Positions 9,200 to 18,683 of a stretch of 64,000 bases of DNA are shown here, piece by piece. The stretch covers positions 1,302,001-1,366,000 of the forward strand of contig NZ_JAGQFP010000002.1 in NCBI RefSeq assembly GCF_019090095.1, given 5' to 3'. The position numbers and the translations under genes were made by a program. The notes beneath the pieces were generated by a model. The model was not told the origin of the DNA and did no database searches. It worked only from the letters and a program-made list of their open reading frames with translations. Position 1 is the first letter of the stretch; each line of letters begins with the position of its first letter. This stretch comes from Stutzerimonas stutzeri. Its GTDB lineage: Bacteria; Pseudomonadota; Gammaproteobacteria; Pseudomonadales; Pseudomonadaceae.

Positions 9200-11302
9200 T
9201 TATTCGGCCTGTTTGCTGCTGTCCGCCTGTAGCGCCGTGAGCGCGATGGTGAACACGATGTCGTCGACCAGCGCACCGCGGGAGAGGTCGTTGACCGGCT
9301 TGCGCAGGCCTTGCAGCATCGGCCCGACACTGATCACGTTGGCGCTGCGCTGCACCGCCTTGTAGGTGGTATTGCCGGTGTTCAGGTCGGGGAAGATGAA
9401 CACCGTGGCTTGGCCGGCCACCTTGCTGTTCGGCGCCTTCTGACGGCCGACGCTGAGCACGGAGGCGGCGTCGTACTGCAGCGGACCGTCGATCGGCAGA
9501 TCGGGGGCCCGCTCCTGGGCGATGCGGGTGGCCTCGGCGACCTTTTCCACCTCGGCGCCGCTACCGGATGTGCCGGTGGAATAGCTGATCATCGCCACGC
9601 GTGGGTTGACGCCCAGGGCGACGGCGGACTCGGCGCTCTGCAGGGCGATCTCCGCCAGCTCGGTGGCGTTCGGGTTGGGGTTCACCGCGCAGTCGCCATA
9701 GACCAGCACCTGATCGGGGAGCAGCATGAAGAACACCGAGGACACCAGGCTGTAGCCCGGCGCGGTCTTGATCAACTGCAGTGCTGGGCGGATGGTGTTG
9801 GCGGTGGTATGCACGGCGCCGGAAACCAGGCCGTCGACCTCGTCAAGCGCCAGCATCATGGTGCCCAGCACGACGGTGTCCTTGAGTTGTTCGCGGGCAT
9901 CGTCAGGGGTCAGCCCCTTGGCCTTGCGCATCTCGCACATGGGTTCGACGTAATGGTTGAGGATCAGCTCCGGATCGAGAATCTCCAGGCTGGCCGGCAG
10001 TACGATGCCCTGCTCGCGGGCGACGGCCTGCACTTCTTCGGGTTTGGCCAGCAATACGCAGCGCGCAATGCCGCGTTCCTGGCAGATCGCTGCAGCGCGG
10101 ATCGTACGTGGCTCGTTGCCTTCCGGCAGCACGATGCGCTTGTTGGCTTGCTGTGCACGGCGGACCAACTGATAGCGGAACGCCGGGGGCGACAGGCGCA
10201 GCTCGCTGCGCGGCACACTGAGGCGCGTATGCAGCAGCTCGGGTTGCAGGTGCTGGGCGATGAAATCGGTGACCTGACTGGCCCGCTCGATATCGTCGAC
10301 GGCTGTTTCCTTGTTCAGGGCGAACAGGTTGGTGGCGGTGTCGTACGAGCCGGTCTGTACCGTCATGACGGGCAGGCCGCCGTCGAGCGCGGCTTTGCAC
10401 AGCTCGAGAATGCGAGGGTCCGGAGCGAAGTCGCTGCAAAGCAACAGCCCGGCCAGCTCGACGCCGTTCAGCGAGGCCAGGCTCGCCGCGAGGATGATGT
10501 CGTCACGATCGCCGGGCGTGACCACCAGTACGCCTGGCTCCAGCAGTTGCACGGTATTGGGCACGGCCCGGGCGCACAGAACGATCTTGCTGACACGGCG
10601 GCGCTCGGCTTCGCCGGCATGCAGCACCTTGGCATCGAGCAGCTGGGCGATATCCCGGGTGCGCAGGGCATTCAGCCGCTCGGCATAGGGGATGGCGCCG
10701 AGCAACTGGAAGTCCGGGGAGCCGAGCAGCGGCAGCTGCTCCTTCAGACGTTCGACAAACGCCGGTACGCCATCGTCGCTCTTGATCTTGTTGAGGATCA
10801 CACCGAGTACTTTCGGATCCTTGGCACCGCCGAACAACTGCGCCTGGATCTCGATTCGCTCGGCCATGCGCTTGAGCGTGTCGGTGCCCTGCGCGGCGAT
10901 CAGGATGACCTCCGCATCCAGGCTCTTGGCCAGATGGGTATTGATCCGCGAGGTGTGGTTGAACTCGCGGGTGGGCACCATGCCTTCGACGATGACCACG
11001 TCCTTGCCCGTGGCGACTTCCTGGTAACGGCTGACCACGTCTTCGAGCAGCAGATCGAGCTCGCCGTCGGCCAGCTGGCGTTCCACCTGCTCCAGCGGCA
11101 ACGGTACAGGGGAGGCGATGTTCAGCGTATTCTCCACCAGCACGCAGGAGCGCTCGCGCCCCTGATCAAGCGGGAAGGGCTGGGCGATGGGCTTGAAGAA
11201 GCCAACCTTCAACCCGGCGCGTTCCAGCGCCCGGATCAGGCCAAGGCTGACGGAATTGAGGCCGCCACCGAAACCGCTGGGGGCGAGAAATAGGGTGTGC
11301 AT
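9200..11302 (-). CDS. pta: phosphate acetyltransferase
   Basis: Interconverts acetyl-CoA and acetyl phosphate. The 700-residue long form has an N-terminal P-loop/BioD-like domain (MHTLFLAPSGFGGG), a central DRTGG-type domain and the C-terminal PTA_PTB catalytic domain. The catalytic part includes GLVSGAVHTTANTIRPALQ, YGDCAVNPNP and SYSTGTSGSG. The start is the ATG at 11302, preceded by AGGAGATCACC. A longer frame to 11362 adds residues without family match. ackA lies 102 bp upstream on the same strand, so the two form an acetate overflow/assimilation pair. Confidence 0.96.
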   Translation of the reverse strand: MHTLFLAPSGFGGGLNSVSLGLIRALERAGLKVGFFKPIAQPFPLDQGRERSCVLVENTLNIASPVPLPLEQVERQLADGELDLLLEDVVSRYQEVATGKDVVIVEGMVPTREFNHTSRINTHLAKSLDAEVILIAAQGTDTLKRMAERIEIQAQLFGGAKDPKVLGVILNKIKSDDGVPAFVERLKEQLPLLGSPDFQLLGAIPYAERLNALRTRDIAQLLDAKVLHAGEAERRRVSKIVLCARAVPNTVQLLEPGVLVVTPGDRDDIILAASLASLNGVELAGLLLCSDFAPDPRILELCKAALDGGLPVMTVQTGSYDTATNLFALNKETAVDDIERASQVTDFIAQHLQPELLHTRLSVPRSELRLSPPAFRYQLVRRAQQANKRIVLPEGNEPRTIRAAAICQERGIARCVLLAKPEEVQAVAREQGIVLPASLEILDPELILNHYVEPMCEMRKAKGLTPDDAREQLKDTVVLGTMMLALDEVDGLVSGAVHTTANTIRPALQLIKTAPGYSLVSSVFFMLLPDQVLVYGDCAVNPNPNATELAEIALQSAESAVALGVNPRVAMISYSTGTSGSGAEVEKVAEATRIAQERAPDLPIDGPLQYDAASVLSVGRQKAPNSKVAGQATVFIFPDLNTGNTTYKAVQRSANVISVGPMLQGLRKPVNDLSRGALVDDIVFTIALTALQADSSKQAE

Positions 11303-11404
11303 GGTGATCTCCTGTCGAGCGATGGGCGATGCGGGGCCGAGTCGACCAATCCGACGCGCCAATAGGTCGTCGGATTGTGCAGTGCGAAGCGCTGCGGCGA
11401 GTTG

Positions 11405-12592
<1,188 letters not shown>

Positions 12593-12831
12593 CGGTGCTC
12601 CTCGGGATGCTTAATAATTGTTGAATTACATCGCTTAGCGTGCGCCGCGGATTCTGGCACAGGCCTTGGCGAACCGATGTTCTCCAAAGGTTGTATGCGG
12701 CTCCGCCCGATGCAGGAGCTACGATGGTGTCCAGCTACTGTGCTGACCCCGTTTATCCGGGCTCGGTTCGCAATCGGCGCGGCGCGCGGTTAAACTTTGG
12801 TATCACATCCCCCAGAGAAAGGTTACGTCTC

Positions 12832-13317
12832 ATGCAGATTGCCGCGAACAAGGCTGTGTCAATCGACTACACGCTCACCAACGACGCCGGTGAGGTGATC
12901 GACAGCTCGGCCGGCGGCGCGCCGCTGGTCTACCTGCATGGTGCAGGCAACATCATTGCGGGCCTGGAAAGGGCCCTGGAAGGCAAGCAGGGCGGTGACG
13001 AGCTGAAGGTCGCCATCGAACCCCAGGACGCCTACGGCGAGTACAGTCCGGAGCTGGTCGCCACCCTCAATCGCTCGATGTTCGAGGGCGTCGACGAGCT
13101 CGAAGTCGGCATGCAGTTCCATGCGTCCGGCCCGGATGGCGGCATGCAGATCGTCACCATTCGCGATGTGGAAGGCGATGACGTGGTCGTCGACGGCAAT
13201 CATCCGTTGGCTGGGCAGCGCCTGAACTTCGAAGTCAAGGTCGTCGATGTCCGCGATGCCAGCGACGAAGAAGTCGCCCATGGTCACATCCATGGCGAAG
13301 GTGGTCACCACCACTGA
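12832..13317 (+). CDS. FKBP-type peptidyl-prolyl isomerase, SlyD-like
   Basis: A 161-residue cytoplasmic isomerase/chaperone. The split FKBP domain (VSIDYTLTNDAGEVIDSS, GLERALEGKQGGDE) is interrupted by an insert-in-flap segment, and NHPLAGQRLNFEVKVVDVR closes the fold. The short C-terminal tail is histidine-rich (HGHIHGEGGHHH). In SlyD proteins such tails bind nickel and other metals. ATG 12832 follows AGAAAGG. A longer upstream frame is not family-like. It is a single gene with its own terminator. Confidence 0.9.
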   Translation: MQIAANKAVSIDYTLTNDAGEVIDSSAGGAPLVYLHGAGNIIAGLERALEGKQGGDELKVAIEPQDAYGEYSPELVATLNRSMFEGVDELEVGMQFHASGPDGGMQIVTIRDVEGDDVVVDGNHPLAGQRLNFEVKVVDVRDASDEEVAHGHIHGEGGHHH

Positions 13318-13371
13318 TTTTTCGCTGCAAGGCAGATGGCGAAAAGGCTCGATCACGACGATCGGGCGATG

Positions 13372-13403
13372 AAAGCGCTTCGGTGATGCTGGAGCGCTTT
13401 TTT
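13372..13403 (+). terminator. rho-independent terminator after the SlyD-like gene
   Basis: AAAGCGCT / AGCGCTTT 8-bp stem (13372-13379 with 13393-13400) followed by a T-run. It lies between the isomerase gene and the glutathione peroxidase gene. Confidence 0.75.
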
Positions 13404-13421
13404 ACCCTCTGGAGAAGAGAG

Positions 13422-13904
13422 ATGAGCGCGTTCCACGATTTGGTCCTCACTGACCTCAGCGGTCAGGAGCTGCCGCTTGCGGCGCTGAAAAGCCAGTTGA
13501 CGCTGGTGGTCAATGTGGCGTCCGAGTGCGGGCTGACCCCGCAATACGCCGGTTTGCAGGCCTTGCACCAGCGTTATCGGGATCGTGGTTTCGGCGTGCT
13601 GGGGATCCCGTGCAACCAATTCGCCGCCCAGGAACCCGGCAGCGATGCGCAGATCCTGCAGTTTTGCAGCGAGCAGTACGGGATCAGCTTTCCGTTGACC
13701 AGCAAGCTGGAGGTCAATGGTCCGCACCGGCATCCGCTGTATCGCCTGCTGGCTGGTGAGGGCGCCGACTTCCCAGGCGACATCAGCTGGAACTTCGAGA
13801 AGTTCCTGGTCGGGCGGGACGGCCGCGTGCTGGCTCGCTTTTCGCCCCGCACCGCGCCGGACGATCCGGCGCTGATCCAGGCGATCGAGCACGCGCTGGC
13901 CTGA
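13422..13904 (+). CDS. glutathione peroxidase family protein (BtuE/Gpx-like)
   Basis: A 160-residue thiol peroxidase that reduces hydroperoxides. The peroxidatic Cys is in VVNVASECGLTPQY (near residue 36); the bacterial form uses Cys, not selenocysteine. The second catalytic motif is GIPCNQFAAQEPG, and WNFEKFLV supplies the Trp and Asn of the active site. ATG 13422 is preceded by GGAGAAGAGAG. In bacteria such enzymes often use thioredoxin rather than glutathione. It stands alone between the isomerase terminator and nemR. Confidence 0.93.
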   Translation: MSAFHDLVLTDLSGQELPLAALKSQLTLVVNVASECGLTPQYAGLQALHQRYRDRGFGVLGIPCNQFAAQEPGSDAQILQFCSEQYGISFPLTSKLEVNGPHRHPLYRLLAGEGADFPGDISWNFEKFLVGRDGRVLARFSPRTAPDDPALIQAIEHALA

Positions 13905-14020
13905 CGGTTCACCGCCCCAGCCGCCAGCCATGCCTGGCGGCCCTCCGCGCCGCCGGTTTGCTCGCATCATCGTCGTGAGCGTGGCGACTCGATAAGCGTC
14001 ATGGATGATGCTATTCGACC

Positions 14021-14033
14021 GAGACGACCGGTC
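14021..14033. promoter_or_regulatory. probable TetR/NemR operator upstream of the regulator
   Basis: The 13-mer GAGACGACCGGTC occurs here, 13 bp before the regulator's ATG, and again upstream of the reductase gene. Its core GACCGGTC is palindromic. The position fits autorepression. Confidence 0.6.
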
Positions 14034-14046
14034 ATATGCTCGGCCC

Positions 14047-14643
14047 ATGAACAACCGAGCTCGCATCGACAAGCGTGACATGATCCTGGCCAAGGGCGCG
14101 CAGGTAATGACCCGGCGTGGTTACCACGGCACCGGGGTGCTGGAGATCGTCCAGGCTGCCGGGATACCCAAGGGCTCCTTCTACCATTACTTCGCCAGCA
14201 AGGAAGATTTTGCCCTGCAGGCGCTCGAGTACCTGTACACGCCTCGGCTGGAGCGCTATCAGGCTGCGCTCAGCCGTCCTGCGCTGAGCCCCCGCGAGCG
14301 GATTCTCGCTTACTACGCCGAGCTGATCGCGCACTTCGCCCGGCAGGAATGCCCGGAGTACCACTGCTTCCTCGGTAGCCTCAGTTTCGAAATGGCCGAG
14401 CTGTCGCAGCCGATCGGTCGCCAGGTAGAGTCGATTCTGCAGCGGTCTGTCGCGCTGCTGGCCAGCTGTCTCGAACAGGCCCGGACTCAGGCTGAAATCC
14501 CCACCAATACCGATTGCCAGGCGCTCGCCGAATTCATTGGCAACGCATGGGAAGGTGCGCTGTTGCGCATGAAGGTCGGCCGCAGCGTGGGACCTCTGAA
14601 CGTCTTTCTGACCCAGTTGGAGCGTCTGCTGACGGTCCGCTGA
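14047..14643 (+). CDS. nemR: TetR-family repressor, NemR-like
   Basis: A 198-residue regulator. The N-terminal helix-turn-helix is typical (AKGAQVMTRRGYHGTGVLEI ... KGSFYHYFASKEDFA). The C-terminal half is a ligand/redox-sensing domain with ARQECPEYHC, which places two cysteines close together, and another Cys in LASCLEQA. E. coli NemR senses electrophiles and HOCl through cysteines and represses nemRA. Here the neighbouring gene is also an Old Yellow Enzyme, and a shared operator precedes both genes. I start at ATG 14047; an ATG at 14005 would place the operator inside the coding region. Confidence 0.85.
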   Translation: MNNRARIDKRDMILAKGAQVMTRRGYHGTGVLEIVQAAGIPKGSFYHYFASKEDFALQALEYLYTPRLERYQAALSRPALSPRERILAYYAELIAHFARQECPEYHCFLGSLSFEMAELSQPIGRQVESILQRSVALLASCLEQARTQAEIPTNTDCQALAEFIGNAWEGALLRMKVGRSVGPLNVFLTQLERLLTVR

Positions 14644-14662
14644 TTTTTTTGTGGCGAGCGGC

Positions 14663-14676
14663 GAGACGACCGGTCG
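14663..14676. promoter_or_regulatory. second copy of the NemR-type operator, upstream of nemA
   Basis: The same GAGACGACCGGTC, extended here to the perfect palindrome CGACCGGTCG (14667-14676). It lies about 30 bp before the reductase start. Confidence 0.6.
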
Positions 14677-14704
14677 CTTTGATGCCCTCAACCAGGAGAT
14701 AACA

Positions 14705-15814
14705 ATGACTGCAGCCGTGAATGCCCTGTTTCAGCCTTTCCAGCTCGGCAGCCTGCAACTGCCGACTCGTGTCGTCATGGCGCCGATGACTCGTTCGTTC
14801 TCGCCCAATGGCGTGCCGACCGCGGACGTTGTCGAGTACTACCGCCGCCGTGCCGCCTCAGGCGTTGGGCTGATCATCACCGAGGGCACCACGGTTGGCC
14901 ATGCAGCCGCCAACGGCTACCCGCAGGTACCGCGCTTCTATGGCGAGGACGCCTTGGCCGGCTGGAAAGCCGTGGTGGACGCGGTACACGCGGCAGGCGG
15001 CAAGATCGTGCCGCAGCTTTGGCACGTCGGCAACGTACGCCGCAAGGGCACCGAGCCGGAGCCCGACGTGCTCGGTTACGGCCCCATGGAAAAGGTCAAG
15101 GACGGGCAGGTCGTTGTCCATGGCATGACCAAGCAGGACATCCAGGCGGTAATCGCCGCATTCGCGCAGGCGGCTGCCGATGCCAAGGCCATCGGCATGG
15201 ATGGCGTCGAGATCCACGGCGCGCATGGTTACCTGATCGATCAGTTCTTCTGGGAGGGCAGCAACCAGCGCACCGACGAGTACGGCGGCAGCCTGGCCAA
15301 TCGCTCACGCTTCGCCATTGAACTGATCGAAGCCGTGCGGGCTGCCGTGGGTGCTGACTTCCCGATCATCTTCCGCTTTTCGCAGTGGAAGCAGCAGGAC
15401 TACACCGCTCGGCTGGTCACCACACCGCAGGACCTCGAGGCCTTTCTCGCGCCGCTCTCGGCGGCGGGTGTGGACATCTTCCATTGCTCCACGCGGCGTT
15501 TCTGGGAGCCGGAATTCGAGGGCTCGGACCTCAACCTGGCTGGTTGGACCCGGCAGTTGACCGGCAAGCCGACGATCACCGTCGGCAGCGTTGGCCTGGA
15601 TGGGGAATTCCTGCAGTTCATGGTCAAGACCGACAAGGTGGCGCAGCCGGCCAATATCGAAGGTCTGCTCGAGCGTCTGAACAAGCAGGAGTTCGACCTG
15701 GTGGCCGTCGGGCGCGCCCTGATCTGCGACCCGGATTGGGCGTTGAAGGTCCGTGAGGGGCGCATGCAGGACATCCTGCCGTTCAGTCGCGAGGCGCTGA
15801 AAACCCTGGCGTGA
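14705..15814 (+). CDS. nemA: Old Yellow Enzyme alkene reductase, NemA-like
   Basis: A 369-residue FMN-dependent NAD(P)H reductase of electrophilic alkenes and nitro compounds. Family motifs include LPTRVVMAPMTRSF at the N-terminus, PQLWHVG, the substrate-binding EIHGAHGYLIDQFF (His-x-x-His-like pair) and NQRTDEYGGSLANRSRF. AVGRALICDPDW is the phosphate-binding end of the barrel. ATG 14705 follows AGGAGATAAC. It lies 61 bp after nemR, forming a nemR-nemA unit for electrophile detoxification. XenA/XenB-type xenobiotic reductases are close relatives, so the symbol is by analogy. Confidence 0.88.
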   Translation: MTAAVNALFQPFQLGSLQLPTRVVMAPMTRSFSPNGVPTADVVEYYRRRAASGVGLIITEGTTVGHAAANGYPQVPRFYGEDALAGWKAVVDAVHAAGGKIVPQLWHVGNVRRKGTEPEPDVLGYGPMEKVKDGQVVVHGMTKQDIQAVIAAFAQAAADAKAIGMDGVEIHGAHGYLIDQFFWEGSNQRTDEYGGSLANRSRFAIELIEAVRAAVGADFPIIFRFSQWKQQDYTARLVTTPQDLEAFLAPLSAAGVDIFHCSTRRFWEPEFEGSDLNLAGWTRQLTGKPTITVGSVGLDGEFLQFMVKTDKVAQPANIEGLLERLNKQEFDLVAVGRALICDPDWALKVREGRMQDILPFSREALKTLA

Positions 15815-15829
15815 TCAACTTTTGAAAAA

Positions 15830-15856
15830 CGGCGGCCGGCTTCGGCCGAGCCGCCG
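15830..15856. terminator. GC-rich hairpin after nemA
   Basis: Nested stem CGGCGGC-CGGC-TTCG-GCCG-A-GCCGCCG with a UUCG tetraloop. It lies between the convergent nemA and flavoprotein genes. There is no U-run. Confidence 0.55.
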
Positions 15857-15897
15857 CTTGCGAGGTCGACGTCCACCGCGCAGATCGGGCGGTACGA

Positions 15898-16503
15898 TCA
15901 GGCGCCGGGATAACCGGACTGTTTGAGCAGGGTCGCCAGATGCACCGCGTTGCGTGCCAGCATCGCGTTGGTCTGGGCGATCTTCTCGCCGGGGTCCTCT
16001 ACATCCTTGTAGTCGGTCGAGCCCATTGCCGGTCCCACCCAGTAGGTACAGCCATTGGCTGGGATGCTGAAGCCTACGTCATTGAGCCCTTGAAACAGCT
16101 CCGCCACCACATGGTGAGCGCCATCCTCGTTGCCGACCACGGCCACGCAGGCGACCCTTCCGTAAGACACCATGCGTTGCTGGTCGTCCGTTTCGCCAAG
16201 AAATGCATCGAGTCGTTCGAGCACGCGCTGACACACGCTGGCCGGATGCCCCAACCAGATGGGCGTGCCGAGCAGCAGGATATCGGCGGCGAGGACTTTT
16301 TCTCGGATCGCCGGCCAGTCATCGCCAGGCCCTTCGTCAGAGGTCACCCCGGGTTTGATGTTGAAGTCCACTGCGCGTATCTGCTCGCAGGTAACGCCGA
16401 GTTTCTCCAGCTCATGTTCGGCCTGGCTCAACAGCAAGCCACAAGACGAGGGGGTTGGGGAGGATTTGAGCGTGCAGTTGATAGCCAATGCGCGAAGGGC
16501 CAT
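15898..16503 (-). CDS. NADPH-dependent FMN reductase / flavodoxin-fold oxidoreductase
   Basis: A 201-residue flavodoxin-fold protein. The FMN phosphate-binding loop is NCTLKSSPTPSSC near the N-terminus. ILLGTPIWLGHPASVCQRVLERLDAF forms the second flavin-binding strand-loop. It probably reduces quinones or other electrophiles, but the substrate is unknown. I start at ATG 16503, preceded by GAAGGAG. The frame runs open to 16626 but the extra 41 residues are basic and not family-like. It converges with nemA. Confidence 0.85.
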   Translation of the reverse strand: MALRALAINCTLKSSPTPSSCGLLLSQAEHELEKLGVTCEQIRAVDFNIKPGVTSDEGPGDDWPAIREKVLAADILLLGTPIWLGHPASVCQRVLERLDAFLGETDDQQRMVSYGRVACVAVVGNEDGAHHVVAELFQGLNDVGFSIPANGCTYWVGPAMGSTDYKDVEDPGEKIAQTNAMLARNAVHLATLLKQSGYPGA

Positions 16504-16561
16504 GTGCGAATCTCCTTCAATCCGAGGGTGTTCGGATCTAGACAGCGTCGGCCTTCGCGGT

Positions 16562-17320
16562 TCACTGACGGGCCGCTGGCATCCTCTGCGTCTTTCCGCC
16601 TTCATGCACCCAGAACAGGGTCGCACCGGCCACGGCGGCCGGCATGATCAACAGGTTCAGCCCCGGCACAAGCAGTGCGGCATAGGTCACTGCGCCAAAG
16701 CTCAAGCTGCGCCAGCGGCGTTGACGCAGCCAGACCATCATTTCGGTCCAGCTCATCTTGTTGTTGTCCGCCGGATAGTCGATGTACTGCACGGCCATCA
16801 TCCAGACCCCGAACACCAACCAGAGTGGCGCTGCGACGAGGTTGACCACCGGAATGAACGAGAGGATCAGCAGGGCCAGCGCTCGCGGCGCGAAATAGGC
16901 CAGCTTGCGCGCTTCGCGGCCCAGGGTTCGTGGCAGCATGGCCAGCAGCTCGCTCCAGCTGAAGGGCGGGGCGCTGTCTTCGCCGCGCGCGACGGTTTCC
17001 ACCTTCTCGGCGAGGAAGCCATTGAAAGGGGCCGCGATGATGTTGGCGAGCAGGGTGAAGGTGAAGAACACCATCAGCAGCACCAGCACCACGAACAGCG
17101 GCCAGAGGATGTATTCGAGGAACATCAGCCACTCGGGCAGGCTCGGCATGAAGGCATCGACCCAGCCGCCGAATTGGCGTAGCGCGAAATAGATGAGGCC
17201 GGCGAACAGCAGCAGATTGACCGTCAGCGGCAGGATCACGAACAGCCGTAAGCCAGGGCTCAGAATGAGCTTCAGGCCTTCACGCAGGTACTGCGGGCCG
17301 GAAAGGGCAGCGATGGGCAT
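16562..17320 (-). CDS. cysZ: sulfate transporter CysZ
   Basis: A 252-residue inner-membrane protein of the CysZ/EI24 family that imports sulfate for cysteine synthesis. Several long hydrophobic segments are visible (about 20-50, 65-100, 140-175, 205-235). Characteristic sequences are [20 protein letters not shown] near the N-terminus and [31 protein letters not shown] ribosome binding site precedes the ATG. It is not next to other cys genes here. Confidence 0.92.
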   Translation of the reverse strand: MPIAALSGPQYLREGLKLILSPGLRLFVILPLTVNLLLFAGLIYFALRQFGGWVDAFMPSLPEWLMFLEYILWPLFVVLVLLMVFFTFTLLANIIAAPFNGFLAEKVETVARGEDSAPPFSWSELLAMLPRTLGREARKLAYFAPRALALLILSFIPVVNLVAAPLWLVFGVWMMAVQYIDYPADNNKMSWTEMMVWLRQRRWRSLSFGAVTYAALLVPGLNLLIMPAAVAGATLFWVHEGGKTQRMPAARQ

Positions 17321-17503
17321 GTGACGAACTCCGGAGGAACCGGTCCAGACCTTGCCGGTTCTGGTTGAGCGGGCGAGCCCGACTGTGGCGCGCCAGGATG
17401 GCGTCTGTTCCGGTCCACGAGGGTGTGAGGGGCGATGGCAGATGCGGTTGTCGCTGGGCCAGCCGGGGTATCGACTCCGGCTGGCGTCAGGGCCTGCACT
17501 GTT

Positions 17504-17863
17504 TCATTTGCTGTCGAAGCTGATTGGCTTGCGCCGCAGTGGTTGCTGGTCGAAGCGTACGCCGGGCAGCCCTGTTTCCATCAGGGCGCGAATGTTGCGG
17601 TGGTCGGTCCCGCTGGGGTTTTCCAGCACGGATTGGTAATGCTCACCGAAGGCCAGCAACGCTTCCTCGGTGCTGAACCCTTCCAGCACCGCGAGCCCGA
17701 GGGTCTTGCACGAGCCTTCGTTTTCGCCTGCGGCGTTTTCCACGTTGCCGTTGAAGAAGCGACTCGGCTGGTAGTCATAGGCGCTGGCGATGAACGCCAA
17801 TGTGTCGCTGAACGGATGGTTGCGGTTGCGCAGCCGGGCGCGGAATTCCCTGATATCGGTCAT
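17504..17863 (-). CDS. HopJ type III effector family protein
   Basis: A 119-residue protein matching the HopJ family (FNGNVENAAGENEGSCKTLGLA; ALLAFGEHYQSVL). The family is named after a P. syringae effector but is widespread in free-living bacteria, and no secretion system is visible here. I infer a housekeeping role that is not known. Its ATG overlaps the stop of the DUF1244 gene upstream (ATGA-type), so the two are cotranscribed and translationally coupled. Confidence 0.85.
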   Translation of the reverse strand: MTDIREFRARLRNRNHPFSDTLAFIASAYDYQPSRFFNGNVENAAGENEGSCKTLGLAVLEGFSTEEALLAFGEHYQSVLENPSGTDHRNIRALMETGLPGVRFDQQPLRRKPISFDSK

Positions 17864-18153
17864 GGTTTCTGGCTCTTGTCGAATGCGGCCTGCTGCTCAG
17901 GCGTCGCTTCCTTCTGATAGCGCTTTTTCCATTCGGCGTAGGGCATGCCGTAAACCTCTTCGCGCGCCTCGTCGATGCTGACCTCGATGTCCAGGTCATC
18001 GGCAGCGGCTTTGTACCACTTCGACAGACAGTTTCTGCAGAAGCCCGCCAGATTCATCAGGTCGATGTTCTGTGCATCGGGGCGGCTGCGCAGATGCTGG
18101 ACCAGGCGGCGGAAGGCGGCGGCTTCGAGTTCGGTGCGTTCTTGATCGTTCAT
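17860..18153 (-). CDS. DUF1244 domain-containing protein
   Basis: A 97-residue protein of the DUF1244 family, recognised by GFCRNCLSKWYKAAADD and YGMPYAEWKKRYQ. The paired cysteines in CRNC suggest a metal or redox site. Function is unknown. I start at ATG 18153; a longer frame to 18192 adds 13 residues without support. It is the first gene of a two-gene unit with the HopJ-family gene. Confidence 0.88.
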   Translation of the reverse strand: MNDQERTELEAAAFRRLVQHLRSRPDAQNIDLMNLAGFCRNCLSKWYKAAADDLDIEVSIDEAREEVYGMPYAEWKKRYQKEATPEQQAAFDKSQKP

Positions 18154-18303
18154 GTTCTCAGGTCTCGGCAATGCAGACGTGGACGGGATCATAACCTTGA
18201 CCGATGCACTGGGCCAGAGAGTGGCGGGGGAACTTTAGCCGGCTCCTGTGCCTCCGCTGGTAAGGATGGCCAGCCGGCCGTCCGGTAACAGAGGAGAACG
18301 GAT

Positions 18304-18675
18304 GTGATCGGGAAAAAACACTGGGTAATTGCCGAGGGTTACCTGCCCGCGCCGGGCCCCGTACCTGATGACCCGGCGCTGCGCAGCCATGAGACGGCCT
18401 GCATTCTCAATGCCGGGCCGGTGGAAGCAGTGATCGACCTGACGCTGTATTTCGCCGATCGCGAGCCGGCCGGGCCGTACGAGGTTCGGGTGCCCGCACG
18501 GCGCACCTTGCACTTACGGTTCGACGATCTGCGCGCGCCCGAGACGGTTCCGCGGGAGACCGATTACGCAAGCGTGTTCGTTTCCAGCGTTCCGGTGGTC
18601 ATCCAGCACACCCGCTTGGACGCCCGCCGCGGTGAGCGCGCGCTGATGACCACATTGGCCTACGGCAGCGATTAA
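18304..18675 (+). CDS. sensory rhodopsin transducer (ASRT) family protein
   Basis: A 123-residue soluble beta-rich protein. It aligns closely, from memory, with the Anabaena sensory rhodopsin transducer: HWVIAEGYLPAPG, SHETACILNAG, DREPAGPYEVRVPARRT, FDDL, VPVVIQHTRLDAR. In Anabaena this tetrameric protein binds the rhodopsin and has been reported to bind DNA. No rhodopsin or retinal gene is in the window, and the homologue may serve another receptor or bind a ligand such as a sugar. The start is GTG 18304, preceded by GAGGAG. An overlapping ATG at 18302 hits TGA immediately. It stands alone, convergent with folX. Confidence 0.88.
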   Translation: MIGKKHWVIAEGYLPAPGPVPDDPALRSHETACILNAGPVEAVIDLTLYFADREPAGPYEVRVPARRTLHLRFDDLRAPETVPRETDYASVFVSSVPVVIQHTRLDARRGERALMTTLAYGSD

Positions 18676-18683
18676 GCGGCTGC

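Noticed and set aside
9311..11293. 660-codon open frame on the plus strand opposite pta
   Set aside because: It is antisense to a full-length pta, has low-complexity composition typical of shadow frames in GC-rich DNA, and shows no domain.
17504..17863. HopJ annotation taken as sign of a type III secretion system
   Set aside because: The family is common in non-pathogens, and no secretion, chaperone or hrp-box signal is nearby.
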